64,000 bases of DNA from Orthonyx spaldingii (GCA_013397795.1 VZTJ01001433.1:372001-436000), one strand, 5' to 3'. Numbered from the stretch's first letter, positions 49,801-63,867 are shown. Notes: generated by a model not told the origin, from the letters alone. Numbers and translations: made by a program.

Positions 49801-52800
49801 CTTTCTTCTGCATTGCATGGGTGATTTTGATTTATAAGCACTGTAGGTCAACTATAAAAAAAAGTTTTGATTTCCTGAGATCTCTCTTTGAAAATGAAAT
49901 GGCTGTTTTGAGGAGTAAAACTTGGCATAGAGCAGACAAAAAAGTGGAGCACATATAAATAAAAATATCCTTGTAGCCATAGAAGGATAATGATGAGGGT
50001 TATCAAAACTATATACGACCTTTATTCCCTCTGCTTCTGGCAGTTTCTGAAAACCAGAAGACTTTGCTGCAGTAACAGCTGAAACCCCAAAGGCATATAT
50101 ATAACTATTATAGTGTTTCCATACTGAAATGTCCCAAAGCTAGAAAAGTTTTTATTGAGCTGAAATTTTAGAATTAAAACAAACAAACAAAAAAAAAGGC
50201 CCACACAGTGAAGATCTCAAGGAAACATAACAGGTATTGACAATCAATAAACTGCAATTTGGGCAGATCTCATCCTTACCTGCATGCAGGCATGGCACAA
50301 TAAACTAATGGTTATGATTGTGAGATATCTCAAAATAAATAATGATTACAGTGTTGCGTGTGATTGGCACAGAGTGCATGCAATAATTGTTTCAAAAGCC
50401 CGCTGAGCCAGGAGGATATTTTCTGAGCTTTTTGAACCTTCTTAAGTGTTTCACAATTTCTCCAGTAATTATCTCTAAATTTTTTACTAGTTTTACTTTC
50501 ACCTTCAATTAGGCTATTATAGTCAAAAGTAAAATTAAAACACTGAGTCTGAGCAGCTTCTAACATATTTGAAACATTTCTTTAGTGAAAAAATTAAAGC
50601 CAGAATAAATACAGTGGTCTTCATCAGACTTTGTTTTCCACATTACAAAAATGAATATGTTATCTTAGATGACCTGGAAATGATCTCTACCAGAACTTCT
50701 TATTTTAAAAGACTATATTCCTTGTTATGAATTATTGATCTATTAATTGTAGATTTCCTTTTTCAGTGTTGAACTGCAGGCATATTCTGGGGCATAACCT
50801 TATTAAATGTTCATTTACTTGTCTTGCTGAGGTGCTAAGTCTCTTATTTTCTAAGCAGTGACTTTATGTTTGAATTTTCTAAACGTGGCAGAAAAGCTGT
50901 GAGTAGATAAGGAAGTGCTCCACTCCCACTTTTGCTCTCCTTTCCACAGGGATACTATGACTAACAAGGGAAAAGATTAAAAAAAGCCACCATTTCAGCT
51001 GGGAAAGTCACTTTCATTCCTCTTCTAATAGTTAAAAATTAAGTATATAAACACAGTTTTGTGACCTGCTTTGTTGTGTGGCTCAGTTACTGTCTTCTGA
51101 GAGGAAAAATGGAAAGTTAGACAGAATTCATTTCACTATGTTTAGATGGAATTATATAAATTAGAAAGAAGGTATAAACAAGCTGTACTTTATCTGTGTA
51201 AGGACTGCTGCATCTGTGATATTCCACACACTCTTTGTGTGACCTACCTGTTGAATATAAAGTTTGTTTTCTTGTTTGCAGAAAACAGTAAGAAAGGGTT
51301 TGGAAGAAATCAAAATCAAACACATTATGTTACAAAATAGAAAGGAATGTAGGAAGAATTTAAAGAAAGCAAAGTACGAAGATAAACCTAAATTGTATGA
51401 GCTACAGCAGAAAAAATAGTGCAGGCCTGAACTGTAGGAAGAAGACACCTGTCATAGTACAAAAGGAAAAGTTATCAGTCTCAGAGATAAGTCAAAAAAG
51501 CAACACAAAATTAATAACTAATCATTGAAAACCTAAATCGAACAAAATCCCAACAGTCCTAAACTGAATCCAAATGAACACAGTTTTACAGATATAGGTG
51601 TAGAAAAATACAGAACTATTGGCCTTCCAGGCATTTGTTGCATACTTATGTATCATCTCTGCAATGAATGGGAAATTTCACAATTCGTTTCCGTGTGTCA
51701 TTTTCTTCCCATGCTGTATGACCATGGTTACTTAAAATTTTCTCCAATTCCACAGATCATTGTCCTGAAATTTGTAGGATTTTTTTGAAGAAGCATAATT
51801 TATACTTTTGTAAATGAAATGGATTTAACTTTCTTGGTAAATGTAGAATGAAAAATCAAACCTAAATCCTCTTGAATACTGTAAAATTTTTACAAAATAT
51901 TGACGGCTAACTCTATGGAAAATTAAAAGACAGAGCTAAATGACACATTGTCTTGTATCTGCAGGTATTAATGTAATGCTCAGCATCTGAGCTCCACCTG
52001 TTTTTCATATCAGTCATATATTGTTCTCTTCTCTGGTAAGAAAAGATTCTCACATTACACTACATAAGAAAATTATAATTGGGAAAAAATTGTATACCTT
52101 AAGAGTACCTCCACTGTTTAAAAAAAAAGAGCATAACATGCTGTCCACATTCTGCCACATGCTATATAAATTGTCCAAAATAACTTATGAGCTTCTCTTA
52201 CTGAGTTGGAGGAAATGTGGAAGCACAGGACATTTTATACATATTTGTAAGTAACATCCTTAAAAGAAACCATGCCGGCAACTGATCAGGGAAATTGGTT
52301 ATAAGATGTGGAGGAAAAAAGGCAGTAAAAAGGGAACCTTTTCCTTCAGATAGGGTTCAGCATTCACAGGCAACAGCAATCTGTCCCTTTGTGTATACAG
52401 GAGAACTGATGAGGCATCCTGCATCTCTGCTGGCAGTGAGAAACAATTTTCTCTATATTGCAGATCAAAACCGCACACACACGTGTGGGCCATACTGAAA
52501 ATAAAAAACAACCAGCCTTGAAAGGAAACAGGAGAAATTAGACTATTAAAAATAATAATGTATATTAATTACACTGCTGTATATGACATCTATCTTTCAA
52601 GTTTAGGGGAGGCTTTTGCAATCTCAGTGGAATCTATGAATTTTTCTTTTCCAAAATGTAAGTATAGCAGCTGAGAGATTTGTGCTTGGTTTTGCACTTT
52701 GTAGAACTCAGCCTTTTTATTTGTCCAGTTTAAAGAGAACAATTTTTTTTTCCTTAGTAATACAGAGGAGTGTAATCAGTACTTCTCTGCACAGTCTCCA

Positions 52801-53453
52801 ACTCAGTTGAATGAAAGGATGATTCACTGCCAGTGGGAAAGGATCAGGGAGTACACTCAAATTATCACAGCCTCCACAGCCTTATTCCACAGTTATTCCC
52901 ACTGAAGACCCTTTCCTAAGGAGGCTAAACCAGATAGATAACTGATTTGAGAACCCTTGCATCACATATCACTAACAGCCTACACTGAACCCAGCACACA
53001 GGGCTTTGTGGTTACACAGCCAATAAAGAAGTCATTTGTTTTCAACTTCAGGAGAACCAACTTCATAAAGAACAAATAAAGTACTTAAAAATGTTTTTAT
53101 TCATTTACACATTAAGGTAAAAACATTTCAACAAAGCAAAAACACAACTGTAGCTGCTTTAGGATATGGCTTTTTCCCCTCCTTGATGTTAGAATAGATA
53201 AAGAAACTTTCTTCCAGCAGAGCAGAATACAAAATTCATTTTACCTACTGAATTGAATAGGTCCTCACAGAGGAGGTTATAAGTGTTCCAACATCAGCAG
53301 CTCCTTATTCTGCTTTTCATGGAGATTTATAAATGTGATCAAGAGGGAAGTATTCTAGTATCTACACTTATCCTTATTAAGATCTTTGAAACACAGTCAC
53401 TTGCAAAAATATCACTTCGGAAAATACTCACTGAAGTTATCTTAGACGAGTTT

Positions 53454-53477
53454 GGGTTCCTCTTTTTCCAGGTAAAT
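53454..53477 (+). promoter_or_regulatory. Possible recursive splice site or cryptic acceptor-donor pair
   Basis: A strong pyrimidine tract 'ttcctctttttccag' is followed directly by 'gtaaat'. The acceptor is close to consensus and the donor is moderate. It is a second acceptor-donor fusion on the plus strand, besides the one at 27561-27577. Meaningful only if a plus-strand intron spans the region. Confidence 0.22.
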
Positions 53478-53816
53478 ATTTGTTTCTGCCAAACTGTTTC
53501 TCCTTGTCTTCCGCTCTGAACTTGCAATTCTGCAGTCATTTCTACAATATGATAAAAGTTCATCATATACCATACATATTTGGAGATGTTACTGAAACTG
53601 GACTCTACCGCTCGTCTGTAGATGGGGACAAGTCCACAAAGGTAGTTCAGCTATGAAGAGGATGAAATGCTCTTCCTCAGGAGCCACTTTCTCTCCATTG
53701 ACTACAGAGAACACTCACAGTGACTACACACCTAACTATAGTACTTCAGCTGTGGAGGCCTGATGCAAACAGTCTATTTACTTACTTAAAATGAAAGGCC
53801 CATTTCTCTGCATTAA

Positions 53817-53835
53817 ATATATGTATATATATACT
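53817..53835 (+). repeat. AT dinucleotide repeat
   Basis: A short alternating AT tract with one G interruption. It is simple sequence. Confidence 0.8.
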
Positions 53836-54898
53836 TGGCTTAAATTTTTTTAAAATATTATTCTTTTCAAGCTGGAATGATAATTTGAGATGCATATTTT
53901 GGGGTATTGGCTTTGGGTAGGAAAAGAAGGAGGGCTAAGGAAAATCAGGGTGCAAAGAAGAAAATACCACCAGAGGAGGTCTCATTAACTCCTTTTGTTT
54001 TATGCAAATCTGCAACGAAAAGTTTCCTTTTTGCACAAAATATCACTAGTCTTATCAACACCTCAACATCTCAGCAAGTAAGATTAAATTCAGCTAAGCT
54101 TGAGTTCTGTTTGCCCTCATGGAACTGCTACTCAGCTCAATTTGATACAAACAAAATTGACACTGCCTTTTTATGAGGGCACAACTGAGACTCTGTACCT
54201 TCAACTACTCCTTTACCTGTAACACAGGTTCACAAAACATCAAAACTACAGCAAAATGCAATTTCCTCTGAACAGCAGCCTATGAAAGAAGAAGAGAATT
54301 TGATTATGGGAGACAAAGAGATGAGGTGTCTGTTCCCATTTTGAAATGAGCTATCAAGAGGCACCACTTAAGCAGAGAGATTGAATAAGCATATTTCAGT
54401 TCTAACAGGTTTACTCCCTGCAATGTCACTAAACAATAATTATAATGCGCTGTAAGTGATCCAGGGAGGGCCTGCATAAAAAGAAAAAAACACAATTTAA
54501 AAGGGGCAGGAGCTAACCCCTCCTTCAGTTACTGTAATTTGTGTTAGTAGAGGGCTTCCTAACTTGTATGTTACATAGCTCAGACACTTGAAAATGAAAC
54601 ACTTCACGAACAGGATTGCATCATGCCAGGTTTCATTTGCAAATGTCCTGTCTTTGCTTTGTGTTATTTGTACCATTAAAAAAGAATCATATTATATATT
54701 GGTTTTCTTTTGCCACTTCACAGTACAGCTTTTATAGTGACAGATGTGCCATTCTGGCAAGTTGCAAATGTGGCTCAGCACTTTCATCACTAAGACCTAT
54801 TTCAAGGGGTTTATAAAATAGCTTGGAATTAAAACCTTTTCTGCATAAAGGAGTCCATCTCAAACTGGAAAGAAAAAACCCAAACACAAAAGAAGACC

Positions 54899-54915
54899 AT
54901 TTTTTTTTTTTTCCA
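54899..54915 (+). repeat. T homopolymer
   Basis: About fifteen consecutive T bases, with no body of a retroposon recognised on the minus strand. Confidence 0.8.
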
Positions 54916-55660
54916 ACCTTTCAGACCTACATGAGATAGAACAGAGTGGATGGTAGCTCTTTCTGAAATATTTGAAAACATGTCTTTGTTTCCTCTACTG
55001 TCATGAAATCAAACCCTTCTGATCAGGAAGAAACACCCCACCAGTGATTTTCTCCTGGACTCATGCATGGGAGTCCTGTACTTGTTATAGACTAAACATT
55101 CACTTGTTTAAAAATGTGACCCTTGTCAGTAGCAAGTAACTCAGCAACAGGGTTAGAAAGCCAGGTTTCTTCTCCCTTTCTCCTTGCTAAGAGCGGTACC
55201 TCTTCCATCTTTAATTTATGGGTTAGCACAATAACCAATTTAAGTTATGGTTGGAATTATCCTTTATTAAACATGCACTACTTTTTATAGTGAAAAACAG
55301 ATGAGAATTTCTTCAGTACAATACTATGACAGGACATTTTTGTGCCCATTCATGCATCTACTTTTGATTTATATGTTTCATTTTGTGCTTTTGAACAGTC
55401 AGATGCACTTGAAATTGCAATCACTTTGCTACAGTACCTTTCAGGCTTCCTGTTATGCACAGAAAACCAATCCAAGTGATAGGATTACTCACACTTAGAA
55501 ATATCTTACATGACTAAACAAGTGAACTGAACAATGTAAGTTAATAGTCCATCAGAAAATAATCTTCTAGCTAAAACTCTTTTGAACAATTGGATGATTA
55601 CAGTTAATTATATGGAATATTCAAATTTTGAAGCCAAAAATTAGATTCAGATTGCCTGGA

Positions 55661-55687
55661 AAATAAAAATAATAAAAATAATAAAAT
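55661..55687 (+). repeat. (AAATAATA)-type simple repeat
   Basis: Repeated 'aataaaaat' and 'aataaaat' steps. It is low-complexity sequence. Confidence 0.8.
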
Positions 55688-57690
55688 CACTGAAATCTTT
55701 TAAAATAATGATGTCAATGAGAGAAGAGAGAGTAAAACCCTGAGCTACTTGGTCTGATCTCACAACTGTGCCTGCTTTGAACAAGTTGTATTAGAGTTTT
55801 TCTATAGTTCATTAGAAAAAGGTGCCATCACTTAAAATACCAACCAGAGCTTCACTTAGACAACTCAGAAAGTATGGAATCAAAAATTACAAACTGAATA
55901 TACAAGAGAGAGAAGAAGTTATTCCAGCAGAAAAACATTTGATCTTTACAGAAATAAAAATCACACCATAATACAACTTGTGCCAGTTAAAATCACCAGA
56001 GGAGAAATCTCTATGGCCACACAGTTGCTCTGTACTGAAATCTTGGCACAACTGATATCAGACAGAGTTGCAAGAATAATAACAGTGAAGCTGATGGGCA
56101 AATCTAAGAAGACACAGTGCACTGGATAAATTCCAATGTCATATAGCCTTTAGCAAGAGGAAAGGAGAAATGTCAGAGAAAGATAGATATATTTGAAAAC
56201 TAATGTTCAGTTTTGTAGAAATGTTTTTGACAATGTTGTTCATTTTCAGATAGTTCAGACAAGTTCTTATTTAAAAGCAAACACAAGACTTTCTTAGAGA
56301 AATGACAAGGTATTGATATTTTAAAAATTATTTTGTATTCTTTTACCTAAGTTTGCAACAAAAATGGACCTTAATCTGAGAAGCACAAATAACCACTGTG
56401 CAACCACATACTCCTAGTTAGAACAATCTTTTTTTGGCCTAAGCAGAAAGATGTGTCCCTCCTCCCAACATACACTCAAAACAAGACAAGATTTCTGAGG
56501 AGGCAGCACTTCTGTTGACTCTTCTATACTGAGATCCAGACAGTACTTTTCAGAGGGCCACAAGTAAACTTCTGTGGATTTAAACATTCACAGCTTGATA
56601 TCAGTTGATTTCTATTAAAATTTATTTCCATTTTCTTTGTGAAGTTCTGGGATGTTTGCAGTTTCTTATGCTGACCTGGTGGTGTGTCTTCAGTAGATTT
56701 TTGTCACATTAACACATAGTGAATTTTTCCACAAAGATATGGCATAAACAATAGTGTTTAAGCATTACAGAAAGAATCAGGATTTTATTTGAATCTGTTT
56801 GAATATTTGAAACATGACCATTGCTGTTTTCAAAGCATTTTCTAAAAATTGCTTGTAACTGAACAAAAATAAAAGATGGAAGAGCATCACAGCATCTGAG
56901 TCTTGATTTCTTTATTTAGTCTCTAGACTAGAAGAAAATCTCAGTAACATTATAGTCTTTTATATAACACTTACAAATGATACTCAGTATGAATTTTTCC
57001 ACTTTTCCCTTATGCTTCTTTTTGCTTTGAGACTCTCATCAAATGCACTGATTGGCTTTATTTTGAGAACTAGAACAAAAGTGATATAACTATAAAAATT
57101 TCATGTGCATATTTCCATTTTATAGGATGGAACTTTCCAGCTTAAGATATTTCAGTTTAGCATTTGTGAGATCATTTTTCACTCCCTTTTCTATTCAGTT
57201 GTTTGTTTGGACCCATTCCCCTTGATATGGAAAACAAACTGTTTGAGTAGGGAGAACAGTGTCAGTCTGGTATTCAGGCAGAGATTTTCTTGCTCCATTT
57301 AAAACACACGACTGTCATGTCCTTGCCTTATTCCAGTCTTACATCAGTTATGAGAAAGTTTTTGTGAAACTGCAGATGTGGATTGGCAACCAAGAACAGG
57401 GGCACAGCGATGCATCTGAATAAGCACGTCCTTGCTCTTGAGGAGAGGAAAAAAGTGGGAATCTGCTGCTTGCTCTCAGTGAATTTGAGGTCTTTGCTTT
57501 CTGTCCTTGTCTCTGTGATGACACTCAACTACAGTCTGAGCTACCCAGATCTGCTGACACCGCAGTACATTTAAAACTAGTTCTGCTGAAGAATGATACT
57601 GTATTTCTATCAGGAAAGCAGTATTAAACCTACGCTTTTGCATGTACTTAAACTTTTCTTTATGTGGATGGATTGAGACTAGTAGGCAAG

Positions 57691-57720
57691 TTAAAAAAAG
57701 AAAAAAACTAAAAAAAACTA
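57691..57720 (+). repeat. A-rich simple repeat
   Basis: Runs of seven to eight A bases are separated by G or CT. It is simple sequence inside an otherwise unique region. Confidence 0.75.
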
Positions 57721-58494
57721 CTTTCCTGGTACTGATATTTAATTTACATGTTTTCTCACCTATAATTCTGGGATCATTAACTAAAATCATAAATATGTAA
57801 TTATTTGATTGAATAAAAATTATCCAGTTTGATAAACCTGAGAAAATTTTGAAGCAATTTGTGACCATTTGGAAAAAAAGCAAGAAATATGTGGTAACTA
57901 ACATAATAATGAAGAATTCATGTCAAGCCAAACTACTTCCTTTGCAGAGAGTGGAGAAACCATAAATCTCAACTAAAAGCTTTTGAAACTGCCTAAAGGT
58001 GGCTTTCTGAGAAAAACAAATTGGCTGATGAAATTTCAAGATTATGGGAATAAAACTTCACAAAGCAGATGAAGTGTAAGACAGGCCAGGCAAATGGGCT
58101 GAGGCAGAAGTACAGAGGGAGAGGCACGGAGGGAGCCTTCTGCTTCATTCAGCATCAGAATGGTTTCAAACATGGAGGCTTTGTTTCAGTCCACATACGA
58201 AGGTCTGTGTTTGCCCAAGCAAAACAGAACTGCAAAAATAATCAGAAGAAAGGAAAGTATTGCCACCAGTATTTTTGACAGACAAAATAAATATACAAGT
58301 CATTACAATCCTGAAGCATTCAAACTATAGAAAAAATAAAAGGGAGAAAACTTTTGAAAATTACCGTCCTTATCACAAATATAATAATCCATCTTAAAGC
58401 AAATGCACAACACTTTTCCATAAAATTGTGCAGGAAAAGGAAAAATAAGATTAAACTAGTAGGAGAAATTCAATGTGAATAAAAGTAAGTACTT

Positions 58495-58600
58495 TATACA
58501 ACAGGCAATGACCTTCTGGAACTTGCTGCTGTGGGAGACTGAGGAGGCACCTGTCAACTGCACTTTCAAAGGAGGATGAAAGAAATATATGGATCCACAA
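58495..58600 (+). mobile_element. Ancient L3-like CR1 fragment
   Basis: The core 'aatgaccttctggaacttgc' is followed by 'tgctgtgggagactgagga' and 'ggcacctgtcaactgcactt', then 'aaaggaggatgaaag'. This matches the general pattern of the old amniote L3/CR1 3' region (tggaattcactgccacaggagg, tggaggc, then a line about a lysine-rich tail segment), at high divergence. The wording differs from the younger CR1 tails in this window. I see no terminal octamers. The boundaries are approximate and the family call is from memory. Confidence 0.5.
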
Positions 58601-61600
58601 CCAGATAACAAAAGGACCAAACTCCTTAAGGGATTGCAGAATTAGGCATGTAAACTCTAACAGGCCTGGGTACTAGTGAAGTGCAAGGGCACAGAAAACA
58701 CCAATATTGATGTGTTTCTTCTCAGGGTATGTGGGACAAGAAAAACTTAAGCATCCTCTTCTTTCAAATATACGTTCTTACAGTAAAATCTGTAAAACAT
58801 TAGGACACACAATTTTGATAATTAGGTAAGCAAATTATATTTATTAAATAAAAGAGGTACAGCTAATTCCACCTTAAAACTACATGATCTCTCAAGGCGT
58901 TTCAAATCTTGGGTGCAGAACCAGAAATATCTTAGGTTGTATTTCACCAAACAGGTGCCCAGGGTGACAATTTATGCTGTTTACCAGTCAATTTAGCAAT
59001 ATTTTGTCAGTTCAGGATCTGGTTGTACTCTGTAAAGCTAGGATCATTGATTGGGTCTTCCATTATTTTGCTTCTCAGATTTTTGCTACTGAAAATTTAG
59101 CATTAGCTTAAATCACGAGCTTGCAGGCATTATGATGAGAAGTATAGTTTTATTCTAAACTATATTTGACATTGAAGATAAAAGGAAATTACAGAGAAAT
59201 CCACACATATATAACCTGAATTTGAACAGCATATTCAGTTCACTGTCAAAAGTTCACTCAAGTATAGGAAGAGGTAGGTAAAGATGTTTCAGAAATAATC
59301 TTTTCTATCTCTGAGCTAGTTTAAAAAACACAAAGGAGTTAATAGAAAATAAAGGCAACAAGCTGCTATTAAACACATAACTGTTTTCAAGAAGGGATTA
59401 TACTCACTACTGCCATGATAAAAGAACATTACTGAAATGGTAACTGAGTAATGAGAAAGTTAATAGAAGGGTGACATATTTTTAAAAGCTTTTCACAATT
59501 TTTATCTGAAGTTGACTGTTACAGTCTGTAAATTTATGAGATATGATGAAAGCCTTGTTAAAGAAGCAGTTCTATCAGGATAGCATAAACATTTATGGTG
59601 CAGATTATCTTGATATCTTGAAGAGAACTGGGGGCACTAGAAAAATATGATGCTAGTTCAGAGACTCTGGTGTGTTTCCAGCCAACCGGTACCAGTTGCC
59701 AGCAGCTATAACCACTGTAAAGTCAGAATTTGTTAATGCTATAACCCATTTGTATATAGCAAAATGAGGGAGAATTGGCAGAGTTGATACATTCAGGATA
59801 CTTAGTTCTAAGAAAATATATAAAATAGTTTTATACATTGCAAGAGTAACATCTTTTTGATGTGGATATATAATATTAATTAAAATCTAAAAGCTTAGCA
59901 AGGAGTAACCAAAGCAGTGTGATTCTGGAATGGCCTCACAAGCAAAGGGAGGAGGCAGTTGATGTATTGATGCCATCTTTTTCCAGTGCAGAAATTCCAG
60001 TACGTTTAGAGAAATTGGCCTGATGACTCAATGAATAGCACATTTCCTACTTTAGTTGGCAGTGAATATGTGACTCATTGATGTATCAGGCTCCCTAAAG
60101 TATTTTACGTATATTTTATTAAAAGCCCCTTAAGAAAAAGTAAAATGCCAACATCATTAGCTACTCTACTATTGATCACAAGTCTCCACTGATTCTATGC
60201 TCCCTAGAAGATATTTGCACCGTAGACTGAGTTCAGGTAGAGTATTACTTTTCTACATTCTGAATACTGGATATATTTGGATTGCCTCTCTGTCCCTTTG
60301 AAACCAAGACTAGCCAGAGATTTACTGTTTGCAATTTTAGATACTTAAAGATTAAAACAGGGTATTGATCACCAGTTTAATATAGGATATTTAAACAATT
60401 AACATGAGGCTGTATGTTTATCAGTAACTAATCTCTCCTAAAATTTAGACTACTATCTGTAATTAGAGTCATATATGAATTTACTAACTCCTTTCCACTT
60501 CTGTTTTACAGAAAATTCTGCATGGGGTAATTTTAAAGATTAGCTTCTTTTAAACAGCAAAAAAATTTTAAAGCAAAAAAAATTTGAAACTCCAAATTTT
60601 TAATTACTAGAGCAACACTGCAAATTACTTGGGTTGTCAAAATAAAAACCAGAAGGAGTATGTCATTTATATTAAGTACCTGGGCTACTATATGACAAAT
60701 ACAATTTTACTGCAGAGAAATGTGTACCTATTTCAGAATAGATACAATATCTTAATAAACCTATTTGCAAAGATTCAAGAGAGAAAATATAAATTACACT
60801 GAGAGAATGATATAGCATAATGACTTAAAAAAGGCCTCCAGCTTCTCAATCAAATATGTAATCTGTTTCATTTTCCCTGCCTACAATTCCCCATGCAGTT
60901 GCAAATGTCTGTGGTATTTATCTTCACTTATTCTCCTAAACTTTCAACCAATATTTGGGAAACAGACAATTCACACGTTTCTAAGGACTGAACACTTAAT
61001 GAGTGAACAAAGATTCCACCTGAAAATATTTAATTATTCATCAAGTACAGTTTTCTCCAATTTAGGAAAGAATTCAAAATGTTAACATGGATGGGGAAAA
61101 CTGCAAGCATAAGGGATACATTTTCCTCGCTAATGCATTCTGAGCAAAACCTGAGAAATCAGCAGAATTCGAAGTCAGCAAAGCTTTGTAGGGCAGAGCA
61201 CAGTAGAGACACAGATGCCTAGGAATTTCCCACTATACATTGAATGGCTACACTGCTTATCATAGAGCAAAAGTTCCTTTCAGTCCAGTGCAATGTTGAG
61301 CAGATGTGTCAGAAAAGCAGTAACTTCTTGAGTTAAAATGCTAAGTAGTGGCTTCTGACACTGCCCTTAGCTTAAACCTTAATGAAAGGGATTATGGTTA
61401 GCACATTTTGCCTTATGAATGTGATGGTAATTCATAAAAAAACAAGGCCTTCCTCAAGTTGCTCAGTCCAAAGAGTTAAGAGACTAGTGTAAAACAGTCA
61501 ATTTATCATATTTTGATGGATATCACATGTGGAAGTTGCAGCTACACTCAAATCTCTCTATGAGGCTTTTCTTTTTATTTAATGAGAGATAAAAAATGCA

Positions 61601-63536
61601 AATACTTGCTGAATGGCATTCCCATCATTTGTCATTGGTGCTTCCTTCAGCAATGTGACAGGAGCTCCAGCGCCCAGCGACAAGATGAAGAGTTATTTAT
61701 TGAGATAAAGAGTATGCTGGAAAATAAAATTACGGTGAAATATAACTTTAATGAACATTCATTAGGCATTTGAGAATAGATGGCATTGCTAGAACAACAA
61801 AATGTCAAAGGTTTAACATCAAAAATATTGCGAACCAGTCATAACAGAGTGCTTTTTCTCCCCATGCAATCACAAAAATGCAGAAAAAGGAAATACTTTT
61901 CAGGTGTGCAAAATAGCATCCTGTATCTGGGTCTCTTGCCCATTGTCATTACTCACTGCTACCAGGGTAAAGACAAACGCTTTGAAGTAGGACTGTAAAT
62001 CAATTGTTTGTCTGAGAGGCATGATAACCATGGACACATAATAATTACAAGGGAAGAAAATCTGGGGAGAGCAGACCTGTATCTTGCTTTGGAAAGCTGA
62101 AAATGTTTATGTCTTCAGCTCTTTTTTTTTTCCAAGTGATCAGTGGTGGTAATAATGACAGAGACCTTACTGACCTAAAGGAAGTAATAAGGTAACATAC
62201 AAGGCCCAGTGGAATTTTCTCTTTCCACGTACACTTTCCCCCCAAGTTTGCTGCTTAATGGGTTTGCTAATTGCTCCATGAAGCAATATTATGTATAAAA
62301 CTAATTCAGGTTTGACTGGCTTCTGCCATTTACTCCTTATAAAACATTGTATTACCAGGGAGGAGGACCCTCAGCTTACCAGAACTAAATAATTAATTTT
62401 TTCTTCTGTAAATATTTGCTCAGTTACATAAACATTTTGCTTCCTTTCCCAGTAGACTGGGCTTCTCTTGCTTCCTCACTTTCATTTCGTATCAGACCAA
62501 AATCGAAGTTTCGACTGTGTGGCACTGGCAGCTCATTCTTAGGAACAGTGATTTTGTGATTCAATATCATCCTCATTATACTTATTGTCAATACTTGCTG
62601 GTCTTTTGTACAAACTTTTCTCTGTATATTTCATTAATCTCTTCACACATCACTACTAAAGAAACATATCCATATCATATTATAATGTCTTTCAAATAAA
62701 GAACTATTGGCAATTCCCATTTTCAGTTCAAAAATAGATTATTAGGTGGGGAAACAAGAGGTTCTCTGTGTTTTAAGACATAAGTCTGTGCCAGACTTCT
62801 CAAGTGACCATGGGGACATCATCTGTGATGGATAGGGGTCTTGTCACTAGGGCCATTTCATAGATGTGCCAGTCCATATCAGCTTCTGTGATTTTCGTGC
62901 AAGGAATTTCTTTATGTTGACTCCATTCCTCTACTGTTAAACACAGGTATGGCTCATCTGCCTTTGAAAACTACAGATGAGCAATGCAGTGTAAATACCC
63001 AAGAAAATTATTTTAATTCTTGGTTTCTGGCAATATTTTCTTTGCTAGAGTTTTACTAGTGCTTTATCTGCATGGCTGTCCATCATTCAGGGGCAGCTGA
63101 AATGCAATTTTGTCAGAAATGAGCAAAAAACCTCATGGATATCTGCTTCTTTCTGAGGTAGGATGTACATTCTGTAAAAATAGAGCCCAGGAAAAAATCA
63201 CTTATATTGATGGAAAGACTGTTCTTTATGAAAGAAAGTTGTGTATTATTTATAATATAAACTCAGTTGAAGCAGTATGAGGGAAGCATACTTTTATGAG
63301 TAGGGGTGGCTATTTAAAACACATTTACGGTTTTTGAATTTTAAAACTGTACTATAAGAAAAGACAGTGAGCCCATGAAGCATCTGAGATGCTTCTAAGG
63401 TTCTCGTGAGGGGCTGCCCTTTGGCATACTTGTGACCATCACACGGCAGCAGGACACAGAGACACTAATCTTATGCTGATTGATGTCACTACAGCAGTCC
63501 ATCCGTGACAATATACTTTAACTCTAAATAGATCTG
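58601..63536. other. Unique AT-rich non-coding DNA, no gene recognised
   Basis: No gene or recognised repeat. Positions 60020-60080 hold two perfect AP-1 sites (listed separately) in a unique patch. Open frames are at most 72 codons. The block beyond 62700 is ordinary AT-rich unique DNA up to the LTR. Confidence 0.55.
60024..60077. promoter_or_regulatory. Pair of perfect AP-1 motifs
   Basis: 'tgactca' occurs at 60024-60030 and 60071-60077, 47 bp apart start to start. The flanks are also similar ('tgactcaatga' and 'tgactcattga'). The two sites sit in a unique block with no repeat annotation. A regulatory role is inference. Confidence 0.3.
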
Positions 63537-63867
63537 TGGTTGCTTTCCTGTTTCCTCAGTGGGCTCCTAGCAGGTAAAGACAGACGTACCAGTTGCGTTT
63601 ATCAGAGTCCTTTAATCTCCCTCATGGAGGAAAAACCGATAACCAGATGTGTAGTGGACAACGTGGCCAGACTCCCCCGCCCCCTTCTTCCTCTCTCTCT
63701 TATTCCCTCTCCTCCTCATGGGCAGGGCGAGAGCCCAGCTAATAGACAAATGACAAGCCCGTGACATGTGGCCAGTCCTGGGTGAACAGGGGAGGGATAA
63801 GTGGAATGCAGAGCGGTGAGTGGCCAGGCCAGGCCAGGATGTCCCCGGCGGCCGGCACACTACCACA
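63537..63867 (-). mobile_element. Compact young solo LTR, minus strand, with perfect target duplication
   Basis: On the plus strand it runs from 'tggttgctttcctgtttcct' to 'ccggcacactaccaca', so on its own strand it starts 'tgtggtagtgtgccgg' and ends 'gaaagcaacca' (TG...CA). The flanks are identical 5-bp sequences, 'atctg' at 63532-63536 and 63868-63872, a perfect target duplication. It is only 331 bp long, much richer in GC and CpG than its surroundings, and on its own strand it has an 'attaaag' string that may act as the TATA or poly(A) element. No internal viral sequence adjoins it. The frames across it (63540-63764 and 63612-63866) are incidental. The ERV class is not certain, since both ERVL and some ERV1 elements make 5-bp duplications. 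Confidence 0.88.

Larger units (their letters stand above)
46404..58494. other. Long unique AT-rich stretch, no gene recognised
   Basis: About 12 kb with only a short CR1 tail (46756-46820) and simple repeats (46597-46616, 53817-53835, 54899-54915, 55661-55687, 57691-57720). The part from 47690 to 47820 is extremely AT-rich with several 'attaattaat' strings. A GC-richer segment occurs at about 48820-49500. An acceptor-donor fusion lies at 53454-53477. The largest open frame, 142 codons on the minus strand (57476-57904), has no recognised domain. Confidence 0.55.

Noticed and set aside
63540..63866. Overlapping open frames on both strands near the window end
   Set aside because: They are contained in the compact GC-rich LTR, where few stop codons are expected by composition.
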